The notes beneath the pieces were generated by a model that had not been told where the DNA came from, did no database searches, and was given only the letters and a program-made list of their open reading frames with translations. From assembly GCA_001600415.1 (NCBI GenBank), contig BCJX01000001.1, forward strand, positions 2,433,440 through 2,497,439: a DNA stretch of 64,000 nucleotides. Reading direction: 5' to 3'. A program made the position numbers and the translations under genes. The DNA comes from Pascua guehoae (taxonomy: Eukaryota > Basidiomycota > Tremellomycetes > Trichosporonales > Trichosporonaceae). This document shows positions 43,932 to 55,596 of the stretch, one piece after another; the first letter of the stretch is position 1, and every line of letters begins with the position of its first letter.

Positions 43932-46890
43932 TGTAAACGTTGGTTGGGTGGTGGTGGTGGTGGTGGTGGCTCTCGAGGAGTTGTGGTGGTGTTTGGAAGG
44001 TTGAGGCGAGGCTGGGGATGGTCGTCGAGGTGAAGGAACTTGACGGATGGATTTGGATGACTGCTAAACGTCCTCCTTATATATCTTTTTTTGGGGAGGA
44101 CTGTTGTGTTTGTTGACGGCAACCCCACGCTTCTCTGTCGGGCAGATGGCAAGACGGCTTGTGGTCCCACAGCACAGTCACCAAGTGCTTTGCACTTGCC
44201 TCGTCGTGAACAACGAAGACCGCAACGCTCTCTTGGAGCTCTTCGTTGCTAATGACGTCTTGCCTCTTTATCACACGCTTCACAGCTGCATGACGCATGG
44301 CCACGGGTATTGTTGGAATAAGATTCTTACCCGGCCACTAGTCTCTACACCTTGGAGACGACAGCCACTGGCAGAGAAGAGGGAGATGATGGTGATGACA
44401 GTGATGGCGTGCATATTGAGCTTGCTGGCCACCAGCCACCATTCCCAAAGTCGCTTCAGTGTTTGTGAACCATTCCTTTATGACGAGGACATGAATCTCC
44501 TCACGACCACCTGCGAAATACGGGGAGAGATCTCTAAGAGGGGAAAACAACAACACAATATTCCAAATCCCTTGTGTCCGAGAAAGGCTGGAGTTGGTGA
44601 ACCGATATTCTCGATCATCTGAAACGTCATGTGGTTGCGCGCTCAGGTGTGTTGTGGTGTCAAACCACCTGTTCGAAACGCTTGGCATTACGTGGTTTTC
44701 CAGAGCCTGTTCCAGCCATGTGACTCTCTGAGGACATTGCGTGGGGAATGTGTCGAGGATTATCATTCAGCGACCTTTTGCGAACGTCTTTTACAGCGGG
44801 CAGGGGAGCATCGGAACATCCCGCGGCAAAAATCAGGCCAGTGTCCACGACCAATATGGCATTGTAGCGGGTAGACATTTCAAGCTGAACACTCGCCCCT
44901 CTCTGCATGTACATGCTTTTTGTTGTGCTCCATTAACGTCAACGAAGAAGTAGAATGTCCCTAACAACGCGGTTGAAGTAACATGCTCGGGTTCAATATT
45001 CCAAGAAGTGCCACTTTGTCATTCTTGACACAAAGCGACTCTACGTGGTTCCGGGACAGGCACCGGCAACTGAAAGACGCACTGTAAATTGTTGCTGTAG
45101 ACGCGAGGGCCCCAAAGCCCTCATCATGGCCCACTGGGCTGATTATTGAACGTATGTGAGCACTCAACGCTGGGGGAGTGAGTTGCTTGTGCTTGGGATG
45201 ACTACATTTAGAATTACGGTTATGGCCAGAGGCTGAAGAACGTTCTTATCGGGATTATTTAAGCTGTTCGGTGTGTTCCCACTCCCACTTCATCCCCGCC
45301 AAACGTAAAGAAGGCACATAATATTATGTCATAAATGGCCAGTACCCTTAACGAACACCTACTTTCCTTGCCCAACGCCTGTGGCACAAAGCTCTTGCCG
45401 GGGAGCATACCACAACCTTGCCATTTAAACTGGTCACGAGCACTGAAGTCAACGTGAGCGGGAAGAATCCCGGTCGGTAGCAATCTGAGCCATGCGGCCA
45501 AAGGCAGTTTGGCGGCACTCATCTTAAGCACATTCGTTCCTTCGGAACTGAGGAATGACCGGAACAGCGTCAATAATATAGAGCAAACCATGCACATTAG
45601 ACATACAACTTCATCGGGTGCCACATGAAACGAAAGGCTGGAACTGCACCGTGTCGTAACTATGAGCTCATATCTGTGACTTTGCCACAACCTTGTGGTC
45701 AGTGCCGTAAATAAAGGCCACGCCTTCTCTGTCATACTGAAACGCCGCCAACAGATTGTTACTCAGCGTTACAATCAGTGGGTGCACAGTGCAGAATTGG
45801 ACAGAGTATAGTCGCACACAACGTAGCTATCGTTTGATCTTCTCTTGTCCCTCGACGCTGACTGCACTCCATAAAGGTTGCATTTTCTCGTATAGTACAG
45901 CACGATAGGAGTTTGGAGGGACGAGCTCGTTAGACGGGCTAGGTATCCCATGGGTTAGGACGCCTCTTCAACAGCGCGTCACGACGACTTCCAACTTCTC
46001 TGCACCAAACACGCTGTGGCCCATCGTCTGTTGGGGGGCGTCGTGACATCACATCGGAGCATTATCATCATGGCCAGTTAACCTACGGGATCCACATGCC
46101 GCAAGCAGTGTTCACGCTCTCGCTGCAAGTTAGGCTTGGTCCCATTCCTTCCCGGGATGGTACACCAGTGTGTACCACCATGTCAGGCCATCTAACACCG
46201 TGTAGCCATGATACCTATCCTTAGTAGCCGAACTCGTGACACTAACCCCATCTATCTCCTCCATCAGTGACCCGAGATCAACAAGGGCCCCATGACGGGG
46301 CCAACATACGGTGGTGTGGCATGCATGAAACTTTATCCGCATCCGAACAATGGATGTGGTAATTGAGACGGGACTATCATGACGGGATCGACATGTTTCA
46401 TTGTTTGTGACGCAATGCCACACACATTCCAGACTACCATCCAGACCGGGGTTTGCACCGAAGCGTCACGTTGGCTGTTCCGGTCCGTGTGGAGGGCACC
46501 GTGTACGGCAACCACAACGCAACAATCCAAGCGACATTTCTCGCATGGTCGATAGGCTCGTTTCTTGTTGTGTGCTTTGGAAAACCGAGGTGCCACGAGC
46601 CACAATGTTGTTGTTGAGCGAAAATGGCTGGTGGGTGGTGACGCCTTCGTCGATGACGTGACTCCCAGCAACAGGAAAGTAGGAGTGCAGCATGGGAGTC
46701 ATTCTATTCGTATAAACTCCTTTCGCAACCGCATTCGGAATCGACAGTATATGATATGGCATTAAACACATTGAACACGGATACGATACGGTCTGGCCAC
46801 TTGTGGCTGGGGTGGAAACTATGACTACTCAGCAAAAGACGCGACGATCAAGTTCCGTCCTGCCCGATGTTTGGGCGTCCAGGTCCATTC
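43932..46890. other. Gene-poor AT-richer stretch of 3 kb
   Basis: Beyond the secreted-protein promoter I see no convincing gene. Frames of 110-170 codons occur on both strands (for example 44104-44622 plus and 45259-45735 minus), but they lack recognisable domains, splice logic or promoters. The base composition is visibly less GC-rich than the flanks. Confidence 0.45.
44078..44084 (-). promoter_or_regulatory. TATA box of the secreted-protein gene
   Basis: TATATAA on the minus strand lies about 150 nt before the ATG at 43931. Confidence 0.65.
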
Positions 46891-49800
46891 CTACTTGGAT
46901 GACACGCCGTTGGCAAACGCCGTTGCGATGGGGGAGGGACCTGGGGGACCGAGCACAATCGCCTTCTTCGGAATTGCGGGCGACATGGCGCCCGTCTTGG
47001 TCGGAGACGATGCAGGAGTAGGGTTTGCTGCCTTGATGGGCTCGGGAAGAGGTGCAAACGAAACGCTCTTGGCCTTCGCAGCCTGATCCTTGGGTGGGGT
47101 AGTAGGCGGAGTGGGTGGAGCAACAGCGGCCACTGGGACAGATGCTGGAGGCGCAATCGCTGGCTTGGCCTTGGGCGCGGTTGGGGCAGGGCCAAGAGAG
47201 GATTGAGCCGGAAGGGGCGACTTGGCCGGGGCAGAGGCGACGGCAGGAACAGGAGACTTGGCTGGTGTAGAAGCAGCCGGAACCGAGGTAGCCTTCGAGG
47301 CTGGCGTGGGAGCAGCCACTGCGGGCTTGGCAGTAGGCTGAACGGGCTTGGATGGAGTGCTTGGGGCCTTGGCGGATGCAGCGGGGGCAGGGGTCGTTAC
47401 AGGGGCATTAACAGGGAGAGTCTTGGGCGTTTGTGTAGGGGTCGTCGGGGTAGTCGACGGCATGGACTGCAAATAAGTCAGCGTTCATCCTGCTTTGATG
47501 TTGAGGAAGCTTACCGCATTCTTGGAAACTGGAGCAGCAGGTGGAAGTGCTTTGGGGGCCTCCTGCTTCTGGACAGGGGCGGCCACAGCCGGGGGAGCCG
47601 CGACAGGGGGCTTGGTGGTGGGTGCAGAAACGGGGGCGGCCGTCTTATTCGAGACCGGCGCGGGAGGGGCAGCACTAGGCTTGACAGTTGGTGTGGGAAT
47701 GGGGCTTGGTGGCTTTGCCGTAGGCGTAGGTGCTGCGGCAGATGGCTTGGTCGCAGTCACAGTTGCCGGGGTGGAAGGCCTTGCTGCTGGAGCAGGAGAA
47801 GGGGCCTTGGCAGGGGCCTTGGGAGAGGGGGATGGGGCAGTCTTGACAGCCGGTGGGGAAGGGGACTTGGCAGGCGGTGCGGTAGCTTTTGCCGCCTCCA
47901 GTGCCCTGGCCTTCATTGCCGGGCTGGGGGGTGTTGGTGACCGAGACTTGGGCGTAGCGGGCGCAGTCGGTTTCGCTGGATGAGCGGCCTTGTGGCTAGA
48001 CCGGGTGCACGAACCGCATTTAACTGGCGACGGCTGAGGAACCGTCTTGGTTGCGGATGGCGGGGTAACTGTACGCATCTTGGGCGAAGTAACGTTGGCC
48101 TTTGGGGGAGTTGGGGGGCGGGTCTTTGCTGGGGGCGTCTGAGGAGATTTGGACCCAACCGGCAGCGAGGCCGACCGCGTTTTGGGCGAGCCTGGGAGTG
48201 GCCGGGTTGAAGTTGCAGAAGGGGTCGGCGAACGAGCCTTCGGCGCGGCTGTAGCCGCAGACGGGGCAGGCGAGCCCGCCTTGGGCGGGGAGGTCGAACC
48301 TGACTTGGTCGGGGTAGGGGCAGTAGGCGGGCTTGGGGAGCGAGCCTTGACTGGGGCCTTGCGAGGAGTGACAACAGAGGCGATGGTCGGCGGCGGAGAA
48401 GAGGGCTTGACCTTGGGCTTGGCTTCCGGCTTGGCTTCAGGCTTCGCGTCCGACTTGACCTCGGACTTGGCCTGGGGCTTCACATCAGGCTTCGTCTCGG
48501 ACTTGGCACCAGCGGGTGAAGGCTGAGCAGAAGCTCCCTTAACCTCCGTCGGTGGCGCAACCTGCACAGGTGGCTCGCTCTTCTTGGCTGGAGGGGGTCA
48601 GTCTCGATGGATGGGGACATAAAGAGGACACTCACGAGGTGCTGCAGGCAATGCCTTGGGTGCCTCGACCACAGGGGCAACAGCCGGAGCCTTAACCTCG
48701 ACGGCGGCCTTCGCGTTCGAATCCGCGGGTGCGACCTTTGTAGGCGTCGCCTCTACCTTGGAGATTGCGACGGGGGATGGCTTGACGGCAGTGCTTGCAG
48801 CACCGACAGGGGCGGCCTTGACGTCATTGTGGGGCGTAGAAGTCGTGGAAGCAGCTTGGGCCGGAACAGCGACGGAGGGCTGGACAGGAGCGGGTGCGGT
48901 TGCGGCAGCGGCGACAGGTGCCGGCGCGGGCTTGACAGGCGCTGCCGCTGGGGCGTTGGCAGGCTTCGCTTCAGTCTTGGGCTGTGCCACAACAACGCAT
49001 GGCTTCACCTCTGCTTTCGCCACTACAGCGGGAGCAGGAGTCGCCTTGACCTCGACCTTGTGCGTGGCTGGCTGGGTCTCAACCTTCGCAGGAGTCACAT
49101 CCGCCTTGGAGGATGGTGCGGCAGCGGGAACGACGGCAGGGGCCGGCTTGGGTGCTTGCGCGGGGACAGCCTTGGTTTCGACCTTTGGCGAGGGGGTGGC
49201 CGCGGCCTTGACAGCTACGTTGGGAGATGGGACACTGGCAGGGGCCGCACTGGGAGCCGATGCGGGAACAGGGGAGGGCTTGGAGGCGCCCACAATTGTT
49301 GGTGCCGCAGTAGCGGGGGTAGGCGCAGGCGACTTGGAGTCAGCCTTGGGGGCCGCGGCCGGCTTGACCTCGAGCTAAGGATCAGCAGAGGCACTGATGT
49401 ACCCGAAAGGGCTGGGCTTACCTTCACATCGGCCTTCGACTGAGTGGCAGGCGTTGTCTTGGTCTCGACCTTGTCGCTCTTCTTCGCTTCCGTCTTGGAA
49501 TCCGGAGCAGGCTTAACCTCAGGCTTAACCTCAGGCTTGACCTCAGGCTTGACCGTGGCTGGAACAGCGACTGGGGCCGGCGCCTTCTTTTCTGGGACCT
49601 GAGGAGCAGCACCGGGCGCCTTCGTTTCCGTCTTGGTGGGGGCAGATGGAGAAGGGGCGGGGACTGCGACGTTATTGGCCTTCACATTGGCCGGTGCGGC
49701 GGTCTTGGGAACGGGTGCAGAAACAGGAGCAGGCTCTGCCTTGGCTGCAGGCGCAGGCGTAGCCTTGATGTCCACAGTATTCGTGACAGGCGTCGAAACA

Positions 49801-52800
49801 GCGGGGACAGTCGGCTTGGCATCGACCTTGGGGGCGACGGGGGCGGCCTTGACCTCCGCGGTCTTCGAGACTGGGGCGGCGGCAGCAGCCGGTGCGGCCT
49901 TCGATACGGGCTTGACCTCCGAGACCGCAGGCGACGCAGGGGGGGCAACAGCCTTGGGGACAGTTGGCGTGGCCTTGACCTCTGCGACAGGAGCTGGCGC
50001 TGCCGGAGCCTTGGCAACCGTTGGGGCGGCCTTGACTTCGACAGCTGGAGCTGGCACCTTAGCAGCAACAGCCGGGACCGCATGCGCAATCTTGACCTCG
50101 GCGACAGGGGCCGCCGCCTTCGGAGCGACAGGCTTGGCGGCTGGTGCGGTCGTGGTAGGCTTCACCTCCGCGACGGGAGCTGGCACCTTGGCAGCGGCGG
50201 GTGCGGCAGCCGTGGCCGTGGGCTTGACGGGGGGAGCTGGAGCGGGAGCGGCCGGCGTAACTGTCTTTGGGACAGTGGCCTCAGGCTGGGCGACCTTGGG
50301 AGCGGCGGTCGTGGGCTTCACTTCGGCCACGGGAGCGGGCGCCTTGGCGGGCGCGGGTACGGTCGTTGCCTTCACCTCGGCCGCAGGAGCGGGAGCAGGA
50401 GCAGCAGTCTTGGCGGCAGTGGGCACAGGCTGAGTGACGGGCGTGGCCGCCGCAGGTGCGGTCGCGGGCTTCACAGCCGCAACAGGGGCTGGAGCAGGAG
50501 TAACAGTCTTGGCCGGGGTGGGGGCGGCCTTGACGGTGACAGGGGCGGGGGCCGCCTTCGTCTCCGGCTTGGAGTCAACAGCCACGGCCTTGACTTCGGG
50601 CACAGCCTTAGCAGCCGGCTTAACGTCCGAGACGACTGCCGGTGTCGCCTTGACCTCAGGCTTAGGGAAAGCTGGGGCCGGCTTGACCTCGGCCTTGGGG
50701 GCAGCTGGCGCCGCCTTGACCTCGGCCTTGGGAGCCTCAGCGACGGCCTTGGCGGGTGCGGGCTGGGCCTCGACTGCCTTGGTAGGAATGGGCTTGGCCT
50801 CGACCTTGGGAGCCGCTGGTGCCCCTGGTGCAGCCTTGACCTCAGGCTTAGGGACCGCGGGTGCGGGCTTAACCTCCGTCTTGGGAGCGGGAGTTGCCTC
50901 AGCGGCGGCCTTGGTCGGCGCGGGCGTCGACTTGACCTCGGTGGCCTTGGTAGGGAGGGGCTTGACGACATCGTCCTTGGGGGTGGCAGCAACGACAGGG
51001 GCTGCCTTGTCGGCAACAGTAGGCTTGGTGTCAACAACGGGTGCCGCCTTGGCGACAATAGCAGGGACCGCCTTAGTCTCAACAACGGGCGTGGCCTTCG
51101 AGTCGGGCTTGGTGCTTGCCGCCTTGGCCTGGAGGTTAGTTGACATTTGATCGGCCTCGCTTACCTCGACCTTGGCAGCGGGCTTCTCTTCAGCAGGCTT
51201 TGCAGGGGCAGGAGCAGCCTTCTCAGCGACCTTGACTTCAGCGGCAGGCTTGGGGACGGCCTTGACCTCGGTGGCCGTGTTGGCAGCGGCCTTGGCGGGG
51301 ACGGGGGCGCTAACGACGGCCCTGGCCACTACGGGAGCGAGGGGGACGACCTTTGCCTCAACGGGGGCCTTGGTAGCCGCCTTTACGTCGACGGGGACGC
51401 TGAGAGCGACCTTGGGCTCGACAGGAGCCGTGGGCGCTTCCTTCGCAACGACCTTGGCCTCCTCTGGAGCCTTGACAATGGCCTTGGCTGGGGCAGGTGC
51501 CTTCTCCGCGACCTTGGGCTCAACGGGCGCCTTGGTAATGACCGGGGCAGGTGCCTTCGGGGCGACCTTGGGCTCAACCGGCTTGGGAACGACCTTGGGC
51601 TCGGGGGGCTTGGCAACGACCTTGGGCTCGGGCTTAGGAGGCGTGGCGACCCTAGCAGGTGTACAACAATCGCACCAGCCCTCGATGGGAATATTGGGAT
51701 CGATCCGGATGGGTGCAGGTACCGGCTTGGCCTTTGCCGGAGCGGGGGCCTTGGCCGCCTTTGGGGCCTTTGCAGGAGTCTTGGTGCTCGTCTTTGCGGG
51801 CGTGGTGGGTGGTGTGCAGCAGTCGACGCAGCCGACAGGGGCGGGGATGATGGGTGCTGGGACAGCCTTCTTGACGGCTGGAACAGGGGCGGCGACGGGC
51901 TTGGGTGCCACTGGTGCGGGGGCCGCGGGAGGCTTGGGTGCCACTGGGGCACGTGCAGCGGCAGGAGCGACTGGCTTGACTGGGGCAGCCGCGGCCGGGG
52001 CAGGGGCGTCCGTGTTGGGTGCCTCGGCCTTGGGGGCGGGCACAGCGACCGGCTTGGGCGCTTCTGTCTTGGCGACGGGGGCCGGGGCGGTGGGCACAAC
52101 CTTCGCCGTGGTGGAAGGGAGTGCACGCTGGGACTGGGGCGCAGCCGGGGCAGCGACTACTGGGACGATTGGGGCAACGGCCGGGAACGCGGCAACGATA
52201 GGGATTGGGAAGGCGACAAGAGGCTTTGTCTGCACCGGCGTAGCGACCGCGGGAGTAGGGGCGCCCCTGGCCGTAGGCGGAGGCGAAGGGGGCTTGGACG
52301 TGGGTGGTGAATTGTTCCCATTCTCTCCCAGAGGGCTGCTGCGGGCACGCTCGGTCCTGAATGGCGACCAAATGGAAGACGTGGGGGAGTAGGGCGGAAT
52401 GTTAAACGCCTGGGGCTGGGGGGCTTCGTCGGCATGCGAAGCAATGTTCTCTGCAGTGGCCATGCAGATCTTGAGGGTGGCCACGAGGGAGCGTGCCTCG
52501 ATAAAGGCCTCGGCATGCGACATGGCAGTGGCCTCGAGGCTGGTGAGGCGGGTACGGGTGGTCTGGAGGGCGTTGGCGTTGACCTCGGCCGCGACACGGA
52601 GGTCGGTGGCATATGTCTCAAGTTCGGCAGCACGGGCCATGGCAGAGTTGGCGCGGTTGTCAGCAGCCGCGGTCGTGGTGCGAAGCGTGTCGATGAGGGC
52701 GGTCGAGTGGAGCAAGGCACCGGCGTCGGCGACAGCGTTGGCCTGCAGTTCCGAGACGCGCTTCTCGAGCTCGGCGACACGACGCTCAGCCTTGAGGGTG

Positions 52801-53969
52801 CGGTCGACAAAGTGGTCGGTCTGTGCGCGCGACTGGATGAACGCAGTGATCTCGGCGGCCGAGCGAATATCGGCGGCCTCGAGTGCGGCCTCGAGCTTGG
52901 CGACGCGGGCCTCGGCGGTCGAGGCGCGAGCCTTGGTGCCAGCGAGGGCCGTCTCGGCCGTCTTGAGAGAAGTCTCAACGGCCTTGAGCGAAGATTCAAA
53001 CTTGCTCATGCGATCGGCGCGGACAGCCGCCTCCTTTTCGGCGTTGGAGGCGCGTTGCTCGGCAACGGTGGCCGCAGTTTCGGCATTGATGGCACGAGTC
53101 TCGGCGGCGCTGAGAGCCACCTTGGTGAGCTTGAGGCGGACATCGGCCGAGGCGAAAGCACCCTCGAGCGTGCGAATCTTGTCTACTGTTCCGGAAGCAG
53201 TGGCTTCGAGCATACGGATCTTGTCCTGGCTTCCAGAGGCCGCGGCCTCGAGGGCGCGAATCTTCTCATCCTTGCCCGGGGCGGCAGCCTCGAGAGCCTG
53301 AATCTTCTTGTCCTTGTCGGACGCAGCAGCCTCGAGCGTGGCAATCTTGGCCAGCGTGGCGGCCGCAGCGGCCTCGAGCGCGCGAATCTTCTCATCCTTG
53401 GCGGGGCCAGCAGCCTCCAGTGTCCGGATCTTCTTGTCCTTGTCAGAGGCGGCGGCCTCGAGTGCGGCAATCTTGGCCTGGGTGGTGGAGGCAGCAGCCT
53501 CGAGGGATCGAATCTTGTCCTCTCTTCCAGAGGCACGAGCCTCGGAAGAGGTCATGGCGGCCTCAAGGGAGCGAATGCGGACATCACGTGTGGCGACGCG
53601 ACTTTCAGCGATTGCCGCGCGGCCCTCTGCCTTGATGGCACGCGCCTCGGCGCCAGTGGAACGAGAGACCGAGCGAGACGCGGCCGAAGCGTACTCTGAG
53701 GCCTCGGCCTCTGCCTTGACACGTGCGGCCTCGGCCTTGACGAGCGCCTCCTCGTGCTCCTTGGCACGTACGGTGGCTGAATGAGCTAAGGCCTTGGCTG
53801 CAGTGACGAGACCTTCTGCAGTGGCAATACGGGTGGTGACGGAGTCGAGTTGTTGCTTGGTAGCGGCGGCCTGGTCGAGGGCGATGGCAAGCTGCTGACG
53901 GAGCTTACGAGTCTCAGCCTTGGCGACGCGAGCCTGCTCCGCAATCTGGTTACGAGTGGGGTTTCCCAT
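46891..53969 (-). CDS. Giant coiled-coil / Ala-Pro-Lys-rich protein, about 2,300 aa
   Basis: Exons: 53969-49422 (with a 36-nt in-frame GTAAGC...CTAACCTCCAG intron near 51128-51163), 49374-48636, 48587-47515 and 47466-46891. It starts MGNPTRNQIAEQ. Residues 1-480 form a long Ala/Glu/Lys/Arg coiled coil, including nine consecutive 14-residue units at 153-278. Residues 500-570 are Ser/Pro-rich (IPPYSPTSSIWSPF). From there to the end it is Ala/Pro/Lys/Val low complexity with repeated VKAAPA- and EVKPAP-like words. Two Cys islands interrupt it: GCVDCCTPP near residue 712 and IPIEGWCDCCTPAR near 760. A later KCGSCTRSS lies in exon three. It ends IATAFANGVSSK. The neighbouring gene 55597-57476 has the same start, layout and Cys islands. 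Probably a disordered scaffold or structural protein; function unknown. Confidence 0.85.
53136..53513 (-). repeat. Nine tandem 42-bp coiled-coil repeats
   Basis: The DNA encodes nine 14-residue (two-heptad) units of the form I-x-x-L-E-A-A-x-x-x-x-x-x-K. Within them, three-unit blocks (IAALEAAASDKDKK onward and IATLEAAASDKDKK onward) repeat as a 126-bp higher-order copy. Confidence 0.92.
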
Positions 53970-55596
53970 GGGTCAGAGCTAGTGGGTGCCGGGGGCGTGT
54001 GTGGTATGAGGGAGAGTGGGGGGAAGAGGGAAAGGAAGATACTGGTGCCCGCCAGTTCTTTTTGTGTTTTCTTGTGGACTGGTTGCAAGTGAGTTGTTGA
54101 GGTGGAGAGAAGACGAGGAAAAATCTCAGCTGGGACGGTTTTAGGCGAAGATTGTGTGTGATGGGGGGCAGCGGGGCGAACTGGGCGCCGGTGGGGGATG
54201 GTGGGCAGCACGCCCCATCATCACACACCCCTCGCACTCGCGGTTCGTGTGCAAGCTCACAGGCACGCACCTCGCACTCTTGGTGCGTATGTGCACCTCA
54301 CAGGCCATCAAGAGGTGTGAGCGGCAACGGGTGTTTATGGCGATGCGATGGTGTTTGATGGTCTGTGGGTCGCGTCTGACCGTCCATGACCGTTCAACGC
54401 CGTTGAACGGGCCCCTCGTGCCGGTGGCAAGACTCTGTCAGACTGAAATTTCGTTGGTCAGTTGTCTCATCCATCAAGTTGGGCTATCCGTGCGTGCGAG
54501 GCCATCGCGCGCACGGCGTGAAACGTGAGCCCGAGGGTAGGGACTCGGCAGGCATCGGAGAGGCAGGGGGTGGAGCTATGGATCCCACCTACGTCGTCTG
54601 TTGATGGACTGCGATGGCGTGTGGCGATTGCTGACTGTCAACTGTGCCAGTATTGCACCGTCAATCTGCGACTGTGTGTTGCACACGGCAGTTTGTGATT
54701 GCCGTCGGTTCTCCGAGCCTGCGGATTGTCGCCAATACGGCGAACGCCACAAGGATCTGACTGGAGTTGGACCAGTAGAGTAAGCTGGTGACTGAGGTAT
54801 CCGTGACATGCATGTGGCAAGACAGGCATTGCCAGCCCAGCGAGCCCAGATAAACGAACAGTCACTGTTAGCATGACCGGGTGAGCACGCGATGGGGCTC
54901 CCCGACAGGAACGGTCAACAAAGCGTCAAGGACACGAGATATCAGGGTTGCTCGACGTCGGGGCCTCTGCGAAGTGGAACAAGAGTGGTCTTGGATAAGA
55001 GGACAGACTCACGGATCCTCGGCGCCCTCGAAGGCTGGCCAAAGAGAACAAACAATGGTCTGGATGCAAGAATGTGAGAATAGAAAACGGCAAACAGCCA
55101 CACGAGCGGAGCGGCATGATGGACAATGTTGAGCCGTAAAGTGTGCCAAGAAGGGAGAGCCCATCCATTCGCCGTTGCAGTTGTGGCACCCTGACGAGCA
55201 TGAATCCGCAGATCTCGCTCGCCAAGACCGCTGTTCTTTTTTTTTTTTTTTTTTTTTTTGGAAGTGAAGCTCAATTTTTTCGCTTGCATTGGGTTCCGGC
55301 GCATGTTGCACTGCACATACAGTATGCATCCAAGTCTGTCGCATAAACAATTCATAGGTTTTACTGCAACATGGAACAGACCAAAGCATGGCCCGTACAT
55401 CACCGCCGCACCACACCACCCAGACGAAGTCGGGTATGCCAGCGTACACCAAAAAAACATCCGCGTCGTATCGCCGACCGCGCCGCGTCAGAGAGGAGAG
55501 CACTGCAGTGACCCGCAGGAGTTGCGTGCTGCTCAAGAGCAGCACAGCGATGGGTTAAGGACTCTTGGGCGAGGATCGAATGATCCGCCCCACGAG
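53970..55596. other. Intergenic region between the two coiled-coil genes
   Basis: It holds the giant gene's promoter, a CA/GT-rich stretch and a 23-T run at 55237-55259. No coding exon is seen. Confidence 0.55.
55237..55259 (+). repeat. Poly-T tract (23 nt)
   Basis: 23 consecutive T on plus (poly-A on minus). It lies about 340 nt past the stop of the 55597-57476 gene, on the side where its transcript would end. Confidence 0.9.

Noticed and set aside
45259..45735. 158-codon minus-strand frame
   Set aside because: Protein-like in places but no domain, promoter or conserved feature; the surrounding region has similar random frames on both strands.
46333..46671. Minus-strand frame with AYRPCEKCRLDCC, resembling a zinc-cluster start
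   Set aside because: Too few correctly spaced Cys for a Zn2Cys6 domain and no supporting exons.
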